A stretch of DNA of 64,000 nt from Pilimelia terevasa (GCF_014647915.1 NZ_BMQC01000005.1:62001-126000); one strand, 5' to 3'. Positions 8,034 to 16,780 are shown, numbered from the stretch's first letter. The notes: generated by a model from the sequence alone, not told the origin. Made by a program: numbers and translations.

Positions 8034-9001
8034 ATTCGGTAGGTACCGGTATTCGAAGTGTGTGAGGTGGAGGGCGGGGCGGGCGATGTCGCCGAGGTTT
8101 CGTGGGATGCTGGTGGTGTGTTTGAGGGTGCGTCAGCGGCCGGTGAGGGTGGCGAATCCGCGTTCGCCTTGGGCGCGTAACGTTCGTAGACAGCGGTTGT
8201 AGGCGCGGTTGTCGGGGGCGAGTTTCTTGCCGTCGGTGGGCTGCTTGTGTGGGGTGTGTATGCCCTGGCCAGCGCCTTGGTAGCCGATGTCGGCCAGCGT
8301 CGGAAGGTCCAGTTGGGAGGCGGCCCAGTAGAGGGCGCCGGTGACGTCTAGCTGGTGGGCGCAGGTGATGTCGTGTAGGTGGCCGGGCATGACGTCGGAG
8401 GTCCAGATCGGTAGTCCGTCGGGGCGCATGACGGCTTGGAGGTTCCCGCCGAAGTGGCGGTGCTTGCCCGAGTACCAGGCGTCGCTCCTTGCCTCTGACG
8501 CTGACGGTGGTCTCGCTGAGCCGGTCTGTGTCGAAGACCTTCCCGTCCAGGATCACGTGTGACCAGCCGTCGGCGGCTACCCGCGCCAGGGCATCGCATA
8601 AGTTGGGAGCCTGGGCGGCCAAGACCTCGACCGCTTCGGCCACGTACCGGTAGGCGGTGGCCCGCGACACCCCGAACCCTGTCCCGAGGGTGCTCTTGTC
8701 TTCGCCCTTACGGAACCACACCGGCACGAGAAGCGCCTGGTAGAAGCAGGTCAGCTTCCGTGTCCCCCGCCGGGTACCGACCGTGCGACGGCAGGAGCGT
8801 AGGAGCCACGCCACATGCCGCACGAGTTCCCTGGGCACGTCCAGCATGGCACGATAGGCAATCACGTGGGACCCTTCCGATGACCGGTTTCTGTCCCAAG
8901 AACCTGTCTATCGAGGGCCCCACGCCCTCCACCAGCACCGTCCGGTATAGACGTGATGCCCGTGTCGTTCCCAGCTACGATGCGCCCCTTGTTGAGATCA
9001 C
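8019..9001. mobile_element. Decayed IS element, IS5-like (DDE_Tnp_4 transposase)
   Basis: About 983 bp, bounded by GTGATCTCA at 8019 and its inverse TGAGATCAC ending at 9001, carrying one transposase frame on the minus strand. The transposase is broken by a frameshift and an in-frame stop, so the element can no longer move by itself. Removing 8019-9001 joins GTGAA to CTCAGTGAGCTAA, which extends the cyclophilin by N-S-V-S and then stops; this is a plausible empty site. No clear target duplication is seen. The element sits inside a low-GC island that it seems to have entered secondarily. Confidence 0.8.
8025..8865 (-). pseudogene. Transposase pseudogene (IS5-like, DDE_Tnp_4)
   Basis: The N-terminal part (GTG at 8863-8865) reads through a helix-turn-helix segment (FGVSRATAYRYVAEAVEVL) and the first catalytic Asp (VILDGKVFDTDR). 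Near 8487 the frame shifts (-2 or +1); the continuation YSGKHRHFGGNLQAVMRPDG is in another frame and contains the second Asp (LADIGYQGAG) and the catalytic Glu region (RAQGERGFATLTGR). Directly after this, TGA at 8133-8135 replaces the expected Trp codon TGG. The remaining frame (RTLKHTTSIPRNLGDIA and on) stays open to TGA at 8025-8027. Two independent lesions show that it is inactive. Confidence 0.85.
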
Positions 9002-9005
9002 CTCA
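8987..9005. repeat. Right terminal inverted repeat of the IS element
   Basis: CCTTGTTGAGATCACCTCA, the imperfect inverse of 8015-8033 (16 of 19 positions). Outside it the sequence is AT-rich island DNA. Confidence 0.8.
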
Positions 9006-9028
9006 GTGAGCTAACGGAAACGTAGTCC

Positions 9029-9068
9029 TGTGGGGACGTCGTGCAGATATTTGAACGGCGTCCCCACA
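9029..9068 (-). terminator. Terminator hairpin of the low-GC gene pair
   Basis: TGTGGGGACG (9029-9038) pairs perfectly with CGTCCCCACA (9059-9068). The stem begins about 10 nt after the stop codon of the 115-residue gene and has a 20-nt loop. It would close the two-gene transcript. Confidence 0.65.
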
Positions 9069-9078
9069 ACAAGCTCGC

Positions 9079-9426
9079 CTAGATTCTTACCGCGTTTTTT
9101 GCTATTAAGGGTTCAGCTTGATGGCAGTCTAGCCATTCAAGCAAATTTGCCCATACTACGAAAATAAAGGAATGATCTGGCCCTAACTCCGAACTATCGG
9201 GCAAATTATCCAACAGGTCACTCACATCGAGCGTCCACAGCCAACGCTCTAATTGAGGCTCTTCCAAGAACTCTAAGACTATTCGAATTAGACAGTGGTC
9301 CACTCCGACCTCTGCGGTAAGGTCGACAATTCGAACCCTTCTTTTACCCACAGCAACTCGTGAATTAAAATCTTGGAGTTGCAAATCGAGTTCTCTTCGA
9401 AGGGGCTTGACTAAGAAATCAGACAC
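9079..9426 (-). CDS. Small acidic cytosolic protein, candidate immunity protein
   Basis: 115 residues, GTG start at 9424-9426, stop TAG. No signal peptide or membrane helix. The protein is clearly acidic (about 20 Asp/Glu against 12 Lys/Arg) with a hydrophobic, tryptophan-bearing second half (ERWLWTLDVSDLLDNL, FIFVVWANLLEWLDCH). I do not recognise the family. The start overlaps the end of the upstream secreted-protein gene by 16 nt, so translation is probably coupled. Small acidic cytosolic proteins encoded directly behind an exported toxin are typically immunity proteins; that role is inference from size, charge and overlap. Codon use is AT-rich, unlike the chromosome. Confidence 0.6.
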   Translation of the reverse strand: MSDFLVKPLRRELDLQLQDFNSRVAVGKRRVRIVDLTAEVGVDHCLIRIVLEFLEEPQLERWLWTLDVSDLLDNLPDSSELGPDHSFIFVVWANLLEWLDCHQAEPLIAKNAVRI

Positions 9427-9935
9427 CTTTCTGCTCCCGAATTAAATTTGCCAGTTACATGATAGGCTGTAATAACACCCTGAGGCTTGATGCCGTTACC
9501 ATTATGGGCACCATAGTTAAAGATTACTTTGAAAATGTCTTTAGGCGGACAAGTTCCGTCTTTCAGAATGAACCCGTGGCCTGCACGCCACTCTCCGCTT
9601 GCCGTGGTCTGCACCATCATTCTCTCAAAGTCGCTGTTCCAGCGCCCTTTCTTAACAATGTGCCGGAAACCCCAACTGTCACTACCACAGCGCATTGGCA
9701 AATCTTCGACTCCCCGCTTGAAAAGCCGGATTACATGTTCGGCACCTTTCCCGTTGCAACTTAGCAACAGTTCATCTAGCGATTTTGCCTCGAAACTAGG
9801 CCGAATCGATGCCGATAACGCAAAGGTACGATCAAATTGATTTTGATTGTTGTTTGTTTTTGCAGCAGCAGGCTCACTGATCAAAAGGATGCTCAGAAGA
9901 GCAACTGGGATACTTCTCTTGATTGACTTGTGCAT
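9411..9935 (-). CDS. Secreted four-cysteine protein, candidate nuclease-type toxin
   Basis: 174 residues. A classical Sec signal peptide (MHKSIKRSIPVALLSILLIS, cleavage probably after EPAAA) precedes a basic mature part of about 147 residues. Four cysteines (LLSCNGKG, PMRCGSDS, DGTCPPKD, AERCLIS) could form two disulfides. The region WGFRHIVKKGRWNSDFERMM followed by beta-strand-like FKVIFNYGAHNG and GVITAYHVTG resembles in pattern the C-terminal RNase domains (Barnase/EndoU/RelE-like fold) of bacterial competition toxins, with His in RHI as a possible catalytic residue. This is pattern inference, not a family match. ATG at 9933-9935 has GGAGGA at good spacing; the frame is open upstream to 10013. 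GC is far below the genome level, indicating recent acquisition. Confidence 0.6.
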   Translation of the reverse strand: MHKSIKRSIPVALLSILLISEPAAAKTNNNQNQFDRTFALSASIRPSFEAKSLDELLLSCNGKGAEHVIRLFKRGVEDLPMRCGSDSWGFRHIVKKGRWNSDFERMMVQTTASGEWRAGHGFILKDGTCPPKDIFKVIFNYGAHNGNGIKPQGVITAYHVTGKFNSGAERCLIS

Positions 9936-9981
9936 AAATATCCTCCGCGACGAGTGCACGAATTCGAACAACTCGCCACAG

Positions 9982-10001
9982 GTTAAGCGCGCCCACTTAA
10001 C
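9982..10001. promoter_or_regulatory. Inverted repeat upstream of the secreted-protein gene
   Basis: GTTAAGCGCGCCCACTTAAC: 6-nt arms are exact inverses around an 8-nt spacer, 46 nt before the start codon. It may be an operator or overlap a promoter. Only the symmetry supports this. Confidence 0.35.
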
Positions 10002-10103
10002 GATGGCAACCATGTTGTCAGGTTCTCGACACTTCTAAATACGATTTCGGCAGGTGCACGGACCGCAAGCTGAAGTCAGTGTCCAACTTTCGACGATGGA
10101 TAG

Positions 10104-12941
10104 TCAGGCGCCGGAGGTCACCCGGTAGGCGTCGAAGACGCCGTCGACCTTGCGGACCGCGGCCAGCAGGTGGCCCAGGTGCTTAGGGTCGGCCATCTCG
10201 AAGCTGAACCGGCTCACCGCCACCCGGTCACGCGTCGTCGTCACCGTCGCGGACAGGATGTTGACCCGCTCCTCGCTCATCACGTTGGTGACGTCGGCTA
10301 GCAGCTTGTGCCGGTCCAGCGCCTCGACCTGTATCGCGACGAGGAACGTCGAGGCCGACGTCGGTTTCCACTCCACCTGGACCAGACGCTCGCTCTGTTC
10401 GCGCAGGTCCCCGGCGTTGGCGCAGCCCTCGCGGTGGACGCTGACGCCGCCGGAGCGGGTGACGAAGCCGAAGATCTGGTCGCCCGGCACGGGCGTGCAG
10501 CAGCGGGCGAGCTTGACCCACACGTCGCTGACGTCCTTCACCACCACGCCCGGGTCCTGGCCGGCGCCGCGGTGCCGCGGCGGGCGGGTCGGCATCGCCG
10601 TCTCGGCGATGTCCTCGACCGCCCCCTCCTCGCCGCCGTACCCGGCGACCAGGCGGGTCACCACCGCCTGCGCGGACACCTGGCTCTCCCCCACCGCGGC
10701 GTACAGCGACGCCACGTCGGACAGGTGCAGGTCGCGGGCGATGGCCATCAGCGAGTCGGGCGTCAGGAGCCGCTGCAGCGGCAGCCCCTGCTTGCGCATC
10801 GCCTTCGTGATCGACTCCTTGCCGATCTCGATGGCCTCCTCGCGCCGCTCCTTGTTGAAGTACTGGCGGATCTTGGTACGGGCGCGCGGGCTCTTGACGA
10901 AGCCGAGCCAGTCCTGCGACGGGCCGGCGGTCTCGGACTTGGACGTGAAGATCTCGATCACGTCGCCGTTGGACAGCGCCGACTCCAGCGGCACCAGCTT
11001 GCCGTTGACCCGGGCGCCGATGCACTTGTGCCCGACCTCGGTGTGCACCGCGTACGCGAAGTCCACCGGCGTCGAGCCGGTCGGCAGGGGGATGACGTCG
11101 CCCTTGGGCGTGAAGACGTAGACCTCCTGGCTGGACAGGTCGAAGCGCAGCGCGTCCAGGAACTCGCTGGGGTCGCTGGCCTCCCGCTGCCAGTCCAGGA
11201 GCTGGCGGAGCCAGGTCATCTCGTCGATGTGCGCGGGCGGGCCGACGACCGCCGCGTTCTTGATCTCCTTGTACTTCCAGTGCGCCGCGATGCCGTACTC
11301 GGCGGTGCGGTGCATGGCGTACGTGCGGATCTGCATCTCCACCGGCTTGCCGGTCGGGCCGATCACGGTGGTGTGCAGCGACTGGTACATGTTGAACTTC
11401 GGCATGGCGATGTAGTCCTTGAACCGGCCCGGGACGGGCTGCCAGTTCGCGTGGATCACGCCCAGGGCCGCGTAGCAGTCGCGGACGGTGTCGACCAGGA
11501 TGCGGACGCCGACCAGGTCGTAGATGTCGGAGAACTCGCGGCCGCGGACGATCATCTTCTGGTAGATCGAGTACAGGTGCTTCGGCCGGCCGTTCACCTC
11601 GGCCTTGATCTTGGCACTGCGCAGGTCGAGGCCGACCTTCTTGGTCACCTGGCGCAGCAGGGCCTCGCGCTGCGGCTGATGCTCGCCGATCAGCCGGTTG
11701 ATCTCCTCGTACCGCTTCGGGAACAGCGTGCCGAAGGACAGGTCCTCCAGCTCCCACTTGATCGTGTTCATGCCCAGCCGGTGGGCGAGCGGGGCGAGGA
11801 TCTCCAGGGTCTCCTTGGCCTTCTGCTCCTGCTTGGGGCGGGGCAGGAAGGTCAGCGTCCGCATGTTGTGCAGCCGGTCGGCGAGCTTGATCACCAGGAC
11901 GCGCGGGTCCTTGGCCATCGCCACGACCATCTTGCGGATGGTCTCGGCCTTCGCGGCGTCGCCGAGCTTGACCCGGTCCAGCTTCGTCACGCCGTCGACC
12001 AGGAGCGTGACCTCCTCGCCGAAGTCCTTGCGCATGTCGTCGAGCTTGTACGGGGTGTCCTCGATGGTGTCGTGCAGCAGCGCGGCGACCAGCGTGGTCG
12101 TGTCCATGCCCAGGTTGGCCAGAATCGTCGCCACGGCCAGCGGGTGGGTGATGTACGGGTCGCCGGACTTGCGGAACTGCCCGTCGTGCCAGCGCGCGGC
12201 GGCGTCGAAGGCGCGCTGCAGCAGCCGGGCGTCGGCCTTGGGGTGGGCGTTGCGGTGGACGGCGATCAGCGGTTCGAGGACCTCGCTGACCTGGGGCGAC
12301 TGCCAGGGCGCGTTGAACCGCGCCAGCCTGGCGCGGACCCGCCGGCCGGTGGGCGCGCCGGAGAGCCCGAACGCGCCGGGCCCCTCGGCGGCGCCGTCGG
12401 CCGTGCCGGAGCCCGGGTCGGAGATGTCGGCGGCGGTCCCGGCGACGCCCGCGGCGCGCTGCTCCTCGCCCTGCGCCGGGTCGGCGCCCGGGGCGGGGAG
12501 GGTCGTCGCCGTCCCGGCGGGACCCGCCTCGTCGCCCGCCGGCTCGGCGGCGCCCCCGCCGCTCGTCCGCCCGCCAGCGGGGGTGACGGCCGGTGCCCCG
12601 GCGCCGGACGCGGACCGTCCCTCAGCGCCGGAGGCGGGCCGTCCCTCAAGGCCGGAGGCGGCCCGGCCGGCCGCGCCGTTCAGGGACGCGCCCCCGGGCG
12701 TACGCGGTCCGTCCGCGGGACCGGTGACCGTCGCGCCGTCCGCGGGACCGGTGACCGTGGCCCCGTCGACGGGACCGGTGACTGTGGCGCCGTCGGTCGC
12801 GGATCCGGTGACGGTGGCCCCGTCGGTCGCCGACGTGGTGACGGTGGCGCCGTCCGGGGGCGGAGCGGCGCCGGACGGACGCGACGGGGCGCCGTCGGCG
12901 TGCGCCGACCCGCGGGACGGGGGCGCGACGTCGCTGGACAC
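10104..12941 (-). CDS. relA: Bifunctional (p)ppGpp synthetase/hydrolase, RelA/SpoT family
   Basis: 945-residue Rel enzyme that makes and degrades the stringent-response alarmone (p)ppGpp. After an unusual ~200-residue low-complexity N-terminus come the HD hydrolase domain (HDTIEDTP at ~290), the synthetase domain ([33 protein letters not shown]), the TGS domain ([20 protein letters not shown]), the Cys-rich conserved region ([19 protein letters not shown]) and a C-terminal ACT domain ([20 protein letters not shown]). Intact HD suggests both activities. GTG at 12939-12941 follows GAGGAG at about 9 nt. Residues 30-76 hold tandem DGATVTG repeats. Actinobacterial Rel proteins usually have much shorter N-termini. 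The stop codon coincides with the edge of the low-GC island. Confidence 0.95.
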   Translation of the reverse strand: MSSDVAPPSRGSAHADGAPSRPSGAAPPPDGATVTTSATDGATVTGSATDGATVTGPVDGATVTGPADGATVTGPADGPRTPGGASLNGAAGRAASGLEGRPASGAEGRSASGAGAPAVTPAGGRTSGGGAAEPAGDEAGPAGTATTLPAPGADPAQGEEQRAAGVAGTAADISDPGSGTADGAAEGPGAFGLSGAPTGRRVRARLARFNAPWQSPQVSEVLEPLIAVHRNAHPKADARLLQRAFDAAARWHDGQFRKSGDPYITHPLAVATILANLGMDTTTLVAALLHDTIEDTPYKLDDMRKDFGEEVTLLVDGVTKLDRVKLGDAAKAETIRKMVVAMAKDPRVLVIKLADRLHNMRTLTFLPRPKQEQKAKETLEILAPLAHRLGMNTIKWELEDLSFGTLFPKRYEEINRLIGEHQPQREALLRQVTKKVGLDLRSAKIKAEVNGRPKHLYSIYQKMIVRGREFSDIYDLVGVRILVDTVRDCYAALGVIHANWQPVPGRFKDYIAMPKFNMYQSLHTTVIGPTGKPVEMQIRTYAMHRTAEYGIAAHWKYKEIKNAAVVGPPAHIDEMTWLRQLLDWQREASDPSEFLDALRFDLSSQEVYVFTPKGDVIPLPTGSTPVDFAYAVHTEVGHKCIGARVNGKLVPLESALSNGDVIEIFTSKSETAGPSQDWLGFVKSPRARTKIRQYFNKERREEAIEIGKESITKAMRKQGLPLQRLLTPDSLMAIARDLHLSDVASLYAAVGESQVSAQAVVTRLVAGYGGEEGAVEDIAETAMPTRPPRHRGAGQDPGVVVKDVSDVWVKLARCCTPVPGDQIFGFVTRSGGVSVHREGCANAGDLREQSERLVQVEWKPTSASTFLVAIQVEALDRHKLLADVTNVMSEERVNILSATVTTTRDRVAVSRFSFEMADPKHLGHLLAAVRKVDGVFDAYRVTSGA
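12700..12860. repeat. Tandem repeats in the relA N-terminal coding region
   Basis: Five imperfect units of 27-30 bp encode (T)DGATVTGxA-type repeats, residues about 29-76 of RelA. Units differ slightly (GSA, GPV, GPA), consistent with slippage or unequal recombination followed by drift. The unit length is a multiple of three, so copy-number change keeps the frame. Confidence 0.7.
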
Positions 12942-13212
12942 CGGGGCTGCTCCTCACCACGCCTGCCCGCCGACGGCCGCCGACGCGCTGTGATCCCGAC
13001 ACCGAGGGCCAGAGCGTGCGGTACCGCCTGCGACGGCGCCGGCAGCCCGGGAAAACCCCGGAGCGGGCAGGAAGGCCATCCTACCCGGCGTTTCACCCCC
13101 GCGCGTCGCCCGCACGGCCGGTCTCCCGCGCCGCCAAACGATCAAGGGATTTCCCGCGGAATCCGTGTGGTCCCTGCGGGAAATCCCTTGCCGACGCCGG
13201 GGGCGTGCCGCG
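12942..13212. other. Gene-free interval between relA and secF
   Basis: 271 nt with no supported gene. In mycobacteria and many other actinobacteria an adenine phosphoribosyltransferase gene (apt) lies between secF and relA; here nothing of it remains. The interval holds the relA ribosome binding site and the secF terminator hairpin at 13143-13190. Confidence 0.7.
13143..13190 (-). terminator. Terminator hairpin after the yajC-secD-secF genes
   Basis: CAAGGGATTTCCCGC at 13143-13157 is perfectly inverted at 13176-13190 (15 bp, 18-nt loop). It lies 22 nt after the secF stop and before relA. Confidence 0.75.
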
Positions 13213-14334
13213 TCAGCGGCGCTTGCCGCCGCCCGGGCGCCGGTTCTTCGAGGCCGGGCGGGTACCCGGCTTCGGCGGGGCGGCCGGCGGCCCGGCCGGC
13301 GCCTCGGTGGCCGCCGACGCGGCGGTCTTCGCGGGGGTCCTGGCCCGGCGGGAGCCGGGGACCTCCTCGCCGCGGGCGATGGCCGCGCGGCGGCTCAGCA
13401 CCCGCTGGGCGTGAGCCTTGATCCGCGGCTCCTGGGCCTTCAGCGCCACCAGGATCGGCGTGGCGAAGAAGATCGAGGAGATGACGGCGAACGCCATGCC
13501 GACGAACAGCACGAGGCTGAGGTCCTTCAGCGTGCCGGCCTTCATCAGCCCCGCGCCGATGAACAGCAGGCCGCCCACGGGCAGCAGCGCCACCAGGCCG
13601 GTGTTGATCGACCGCATCAGCGTCTGGTTGACCGCCAGGTTCGCCGCCTCGGCGTACGTCTGGGTGCCGCTGGCGGTGATCCCCCGGGTGTTCTCCTGGA
13701 TCTTGTCGAACACCACGACGACGTCGTACAGCGCGAAGCCGAGGATCGTCAGGAAGCCAATGACGGTCGAGGGCGTCACCTCGAAGCCGGTCATCGAGTA
13801 CACGCCCGCGGTGAGGATCAGGTCGAGGACGAGCGAGGCGATGGCCGCCACCGCCATCCGCCACTCGAACCGCAGCACCAGGTACACCGCGACGACCGCG
13901 ATGAAGATGACCAGGCCGAGGACGGCGCTCTCGGTGACCTGCTCGCCCCAGGCGGGACTGACCGCGCTGGTGCTGACCTCGTCCGACGCCAGGCCGAACT
14001 TCGCCTCGATCTGCCTCTGGAGCTGGTTGGCCTCGTCCACCGAGAGCGCGGCGGTCTTCACCTGGTAGACGTCGCCGCCGACCTTCTGCGGCGTGGTGGT
14101 CACCGCGCCGTTGTCCTTGAACGCCTGCTCGACCTGCTCGATCGAGCCGGCCCGGGCGGGCACCGTGAACTGGTTGCCGCCCGCGAACTCGATGCCCAGG
14201 TGGAACCCCGAGAGCACGAAGCTGAGGATCGCCACGAGGATGGCGCCGCCGGCGATGCCGAACCACAGGTTGCGGCGGCCGACGATGTTCAGGCCGGCGT
14301 CGCCCTTGTAGAGGCGGGTTGCGATGCCGCTCAT
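13213..14334 (-). CDS. secF: Protein translocase subunit SecF
   Basis: 373-residue inner-membrane RND-type subunit which, with SecD, uses proton motive force to help complete Sec export. One transmembrane helix near residues 28-48 (AGGAILVAILSFVLSG) is followed by the signature GIEFAGGNQF, the periplasmic P4-like domain and five C-terminal helices (VLGLVIFIAVVAVYLVLRFE, FEVTPSTVIGFLTILGFALYDVVVVFDKI). The VVVFDKI(R/Q)E motif is intact. A basic Ala/Pro/Lys-rich cytosolic tail (last ~55 residues) is longer than in E. coli. It starts 1 nt after the secD stop, so both are translated from one mRNA. Confidence 0.96.
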   Translation of the reverse strand: MSGIATRLYKGDAGLNIVGRRNLWFGIAGGAILVAILSFVLSGFHLGIEFAGGNQFTVPARAGSIEQVEQAFKDNGAVTTTPQKVGGDVYQVKTAALSVDEANQLQRQIEAKFGLASDEVSTSAVSPAWGEQVTESAVLGLVIFIAVVAVYLVLRFEWRMAVAAIASLVLDLILTAGVYSMTGFEVTPSTVIGFLTILGFALYDVVVVFDKIQENTRGITASGTQTYAEAANLAVNQTLMRSINTGLVALLPVGGLLFIGAGLMKAGTLKDLSLVLFVGMAFAVISSIFFATPILVALKAQEPRIKAHAQRVLSRRAAIARGEEVPGSRRARTPAKTAASAATEAPAGPPAAPPKPGTRPASKNRRPGGGKRR

Positions 14335-14335
14335 G

Positions 14336-16168
14336 TCAGGCCTCCTTCACCGCGTCGTCGCGCTGCAGGACGCGGCCCAGGCCGCTGACCCGCGGCGAGA
14401 GGAACGCCTTGGTACGCGCGAACATCGTCATGATTGGATGCCGGAACAGGAACACCACCACGAGGTCCAGGACGGTGGCCAGGCCCAGCGCGAACGCGAA
14501 GCCCTTCACCGTGCCGACGGACACGAGGTAGAGGACGACCGCCGCCATGATGGTGATGGCGTTGGCGGAGATGATCGTCCGGCGGGCGCGGGCCCAGGCG
14601 CGCGGCACGGCGCTGCGCGGCGAGCGGCCGTCCCGGATCTCGTCCTTCAACCGTTCGAAGTAGATGACGAACGAGTCCGCCGCGACGCCCAGCGACACGA
14701 TGAACCCGGCGATGCCGGCCAGCGTCAGCGTGAACTGGATCTCCCGGCCGAGGACCACGAGCGCACCGAAGATGAGCAGCCCCGACAGCACGAGGCTGAG
14801 GAAGATCACGCCGCCGAGAAGGCGGTAGTAGAAGAACGAGTAGATGATGACCAGCAGCATTCCGATGCCCGCGGCCAGCAGGCCGGCCTTGAGGTGCTCG
14901 CTGCCCAGGGAGGCGGAGATGGTCTGCGCGTCCGGGACCTCGAAGGTGACCGGTAGCGCCCCGTAGCGGAGCTGACTCGCCAGCTCCCCCGCGCTCTCCG
15001 CGGTGAAGTTGCCGTCGATCTGGGACTGCTCCCCGAGCACGCCCTGAATCTCCGGCGCCGAAATGATCTTGTTATCGAGGACGACGGCGACCAGGCAGTG
15101 TCCGTCGTTGCCCAGGACCTGCTGCGGACACTTGGTCTCCTCGGGGCCGGAGTTGTTGTACGCCTCCGAGGTCAGCTTGCTCCACTTGTCGGCGCCCTCG
15201 TCGGTGAACTCGAGGCTGACGACCCGCTGGCCGGTCTGCGCAACCTGCGGACTGGCGGTCGCGACATCGCCGCCCAGGACCTTGGCGATGTCCAGCAGGT
15301 ACTTCTGACTACCCTCACAGGCCACCGCCCGCACGTTCTCCCCGGAGATCGACCCCTGGCGGCGCTTGTCCAGCTTCTCGCAGGTCACCTGCGGCACGTT
15401 GAACTGAATCATGAACGGAAGGGCGCTGACCTCCTCCTCCGTCAGGCTGGCGAAGGGCTTGAGCGCCGCGTTCTTGCCGGTGTCGGGCGTCTTCAGCGCC
15501 TCGGCCGCGGCCCAGGCGGCCGGGCCGACCTTGCGCTTGGCGTCGGCGAGCAGCTCCGGCATCGGCTTCTGTCCCGGCCGGGCCGCCGCGGCCGACGGCG
15601 CAGCGGGCGCGGGGGACGCGGTACCGGGCGCGGCCGGGGCCGGGGCCGCGGCGCCGGGAGAGCTCGTGGCCTGGGGCCGCGCGGGCGGCGTCGTCGCCGG
15701 CTTCGGGGTGGCGCTCGCGCTGGCCGAGGGCGTCGGCACCGGGGTCGCCGAGGTGTCGTTGCCGTCGGTGACGTTGAGTACCTTGCGGAAGCGGAGTTGG
15801 GCCGCCTCGCCGATGTCGGCTCCGAGGTTCTGGCCCTTGCCCGCGCGGGAGATCACGATGTTGCGGTCGCCCTCGACGACGATCTCGGCCTCGGCGACGC
15901 CTCGGGCGTCGACACGCTGATGGATGATGTCGCGCGCCTCGGCCATCTGCTTCGCGTTCGGCGGCTGGCCGTTGGGCAGCGGCTGGGCCTCCAGGGTCAG
16001 GCGCTGGCCGCCGACCAGGTCGAGACCCAACCGCGGCGCGAACCTCTCCGCCCAGCCCATCCCGCTCGTGCCGACGAACATGACCATCACGTAGAGGAGG
16101 ACGAGGAGCCCGCTGAGGACGGCCAACTGCCGCCCCGGGCGCATCTGCCCGTCTGAAGGTGGTGCCAC
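14336..16168 (-). CDS. secD: Protein translocase subunit SecD
   Basis: 610-residue partner of SecF. First helix at about residues 13-33 (RQLAVLSGLLVLLYVMVMFV), then the DLVGGQRLTLEA signature, the P1 head region, and five C-terminal membrane helices (AGIAGFIVSLGVAADSFVIYFERLKDE motif intact). Between about residues 135 and 200 a Ser/Thr then Ala/Pro-rich stretch interrupts the periplasmic domain; such a linker is common in actinobacterial SecD but absent in E. coli. GTG at 16166-16168 follows GGGAGA at 9 nt. Gene order yajC-secD-secF is the usual operon. Confidence 0.95.
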   Translation of the reverse strand: MAPPSDGQMRPGRQLAVLSGLLVLLYVMVMFVGTSGMGWAERFAPRLGLDLVGGQRLTLEAQPLPNGQPPNAKQMAEARDIIHQRVDARGVAEAEIVVEGDRNIVISRAGKGQNLGADIGEAAQLRFRKVLNVTDGNDTSATPVPTPSASASATPKPATTPPARPQATSSPGAAAPAPAAPGTASPAPAAPSAAAARPGQKPMPELLADAKRKVGPAAWAAAEALKTPDTGKNAALKPFASLTEEEVSALPFMIQFNVPQVTCEKLDKRRQGSISGENVRAVACEGSQKYLLDIAKVLGGDVATASPQVAQTGQRVVSLEFTDEGADKWSKLTSEAYNNSGPEETKCPQQVLGNDGHCLVAVVLDNKIISAPEIQGVLGEQSQIDGNFTAESAGELASQLRYGALPVTFEVPDAQTISASLGSEHLKAGLLAAGIGMLLVIIYSFFYYRLLGGVIFLSLVLSGLLIFGALVVLGREIQFTLTLAGIAGFIVSLGVAADSFVIYFERLKDEIRDGRSPRSAVPRAWARARRTIISANAITIMAAVVLYLVSVGTVKGFAFALGLATVLDLVVVFLFRHPIMTMFARTKAFLSPRVSGLGRVLQRDDAVKEA

Positions 16169-16313
16169 GGCTAGCTATCTCCCATTGTCGTGGTCACGCG
16201 GGCGGATCACGAACACTCCCCCGGCGGACCTGCGGTGCGGCCGACGCGGGCGTCGGCGCGGTGGTGCCGGTGCCGCGCCGACCGCCCCGGCCGGGAGCGG
16301 CGCGGCACCGGGA

Positions 16314-16655
16314 TCAGTCTGCCTGCTCCACGGCGGCGGCGGACGCGGTCTCGTCGGTCACCTTCGGCAGCACCTGCGCGATGGCAGGGCGCGCGAAGGT
16401 CACCCGGACGCCGGGCGCGATCTCGATGTCCACCGTGTCGCCCTCGATCGCGGCGACGGTCGCGTGCATCCCGCCGATGGTGACGACCCGGTCGCCGGCC
16501 GCCAGCTCGCTCTGCATCCGCTCGGCCTCGCGGCGGCGCCGCTGCTGCGGGCGGATCATCATGAAGTACATGGCGGCGAAGAGCAGGACGAGCAGGAGCA
16601 GGGGCAGGTAGCTGCCGCCGCCGCCGCTCTCGGGCGCTGCTGAGAGCACGATCAT
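16314..16655 (-). CDS. yajC: Preprotein translocase accessory subunit YajC
   Basis: 113 residues. A single membrane helix at about 16-34 (YLPLLLLVLLFAAMYFMMI) is followed by the family signature RPQQRRRREAERMQ and a small beta-rich cytosolic domain (GDRVVTIGGMHATVAAIEGDTVDIEIAPGV). YajC associates with SecDF and is dispensable in E. coli. Its stop lies 145 nt before secD, longer than typical, so a second promoter for secDF is possible. A TAGACT box at 16729-16734 may be its own -10. Confidence 0.93.
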   Translation of the reverse strand: MIVLSAAPESGGGGSYLPLLLLVLLFAAMYFMMIRPQQRRRREAERMQSELAAGDRVVTIGGMHATVAAIEGDTVDIEIAPGVRVTFARPAIAQVLPKVTDETASAAAVEQAD

Positions 16656-16728
16656 CGACCTTCCGGTGGGCCGCCGGGCGTGGGAGCACCGGCGGTCGCG
16701 CTGAACATGTCCAGGACGGACGGCGCGA

Positions 16729-16734
16729 AGTCTA
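16729..16734 (-). promoter_or_regulatory. Candidate -10 box for yajC
   Basis: TAGACT on the minus strand, about 73 nt before the yajC ATG. The adjacent 7-bp inverted repeat (GTCCGTG 16735-16741 / CACGGAC 16754-16760) lies where the -35 would be and 20 nt after the ruvB stop, so it may serve as ruvB terminator or operator. Confidence 0.4.
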
Positions 16735-16780
16735 GTCCGTGCGCCTGTGAAGACACGGACCCGCGCAGATCACGGTACGG

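Noticed and set aside
8559-9014. 151-codon plus-strand frame within the IS element
   Set aside because: It lies opposite the transposase and its flank, with no recognisable protein and no ribosome site.
8000-10100. Attachment-site direct repeats at both island edges
   Set aside because: GATAG-containing stretches near 8011 and 10097 share only a few bases; no repeat long enough to call att sites, and no integrase gene is present.
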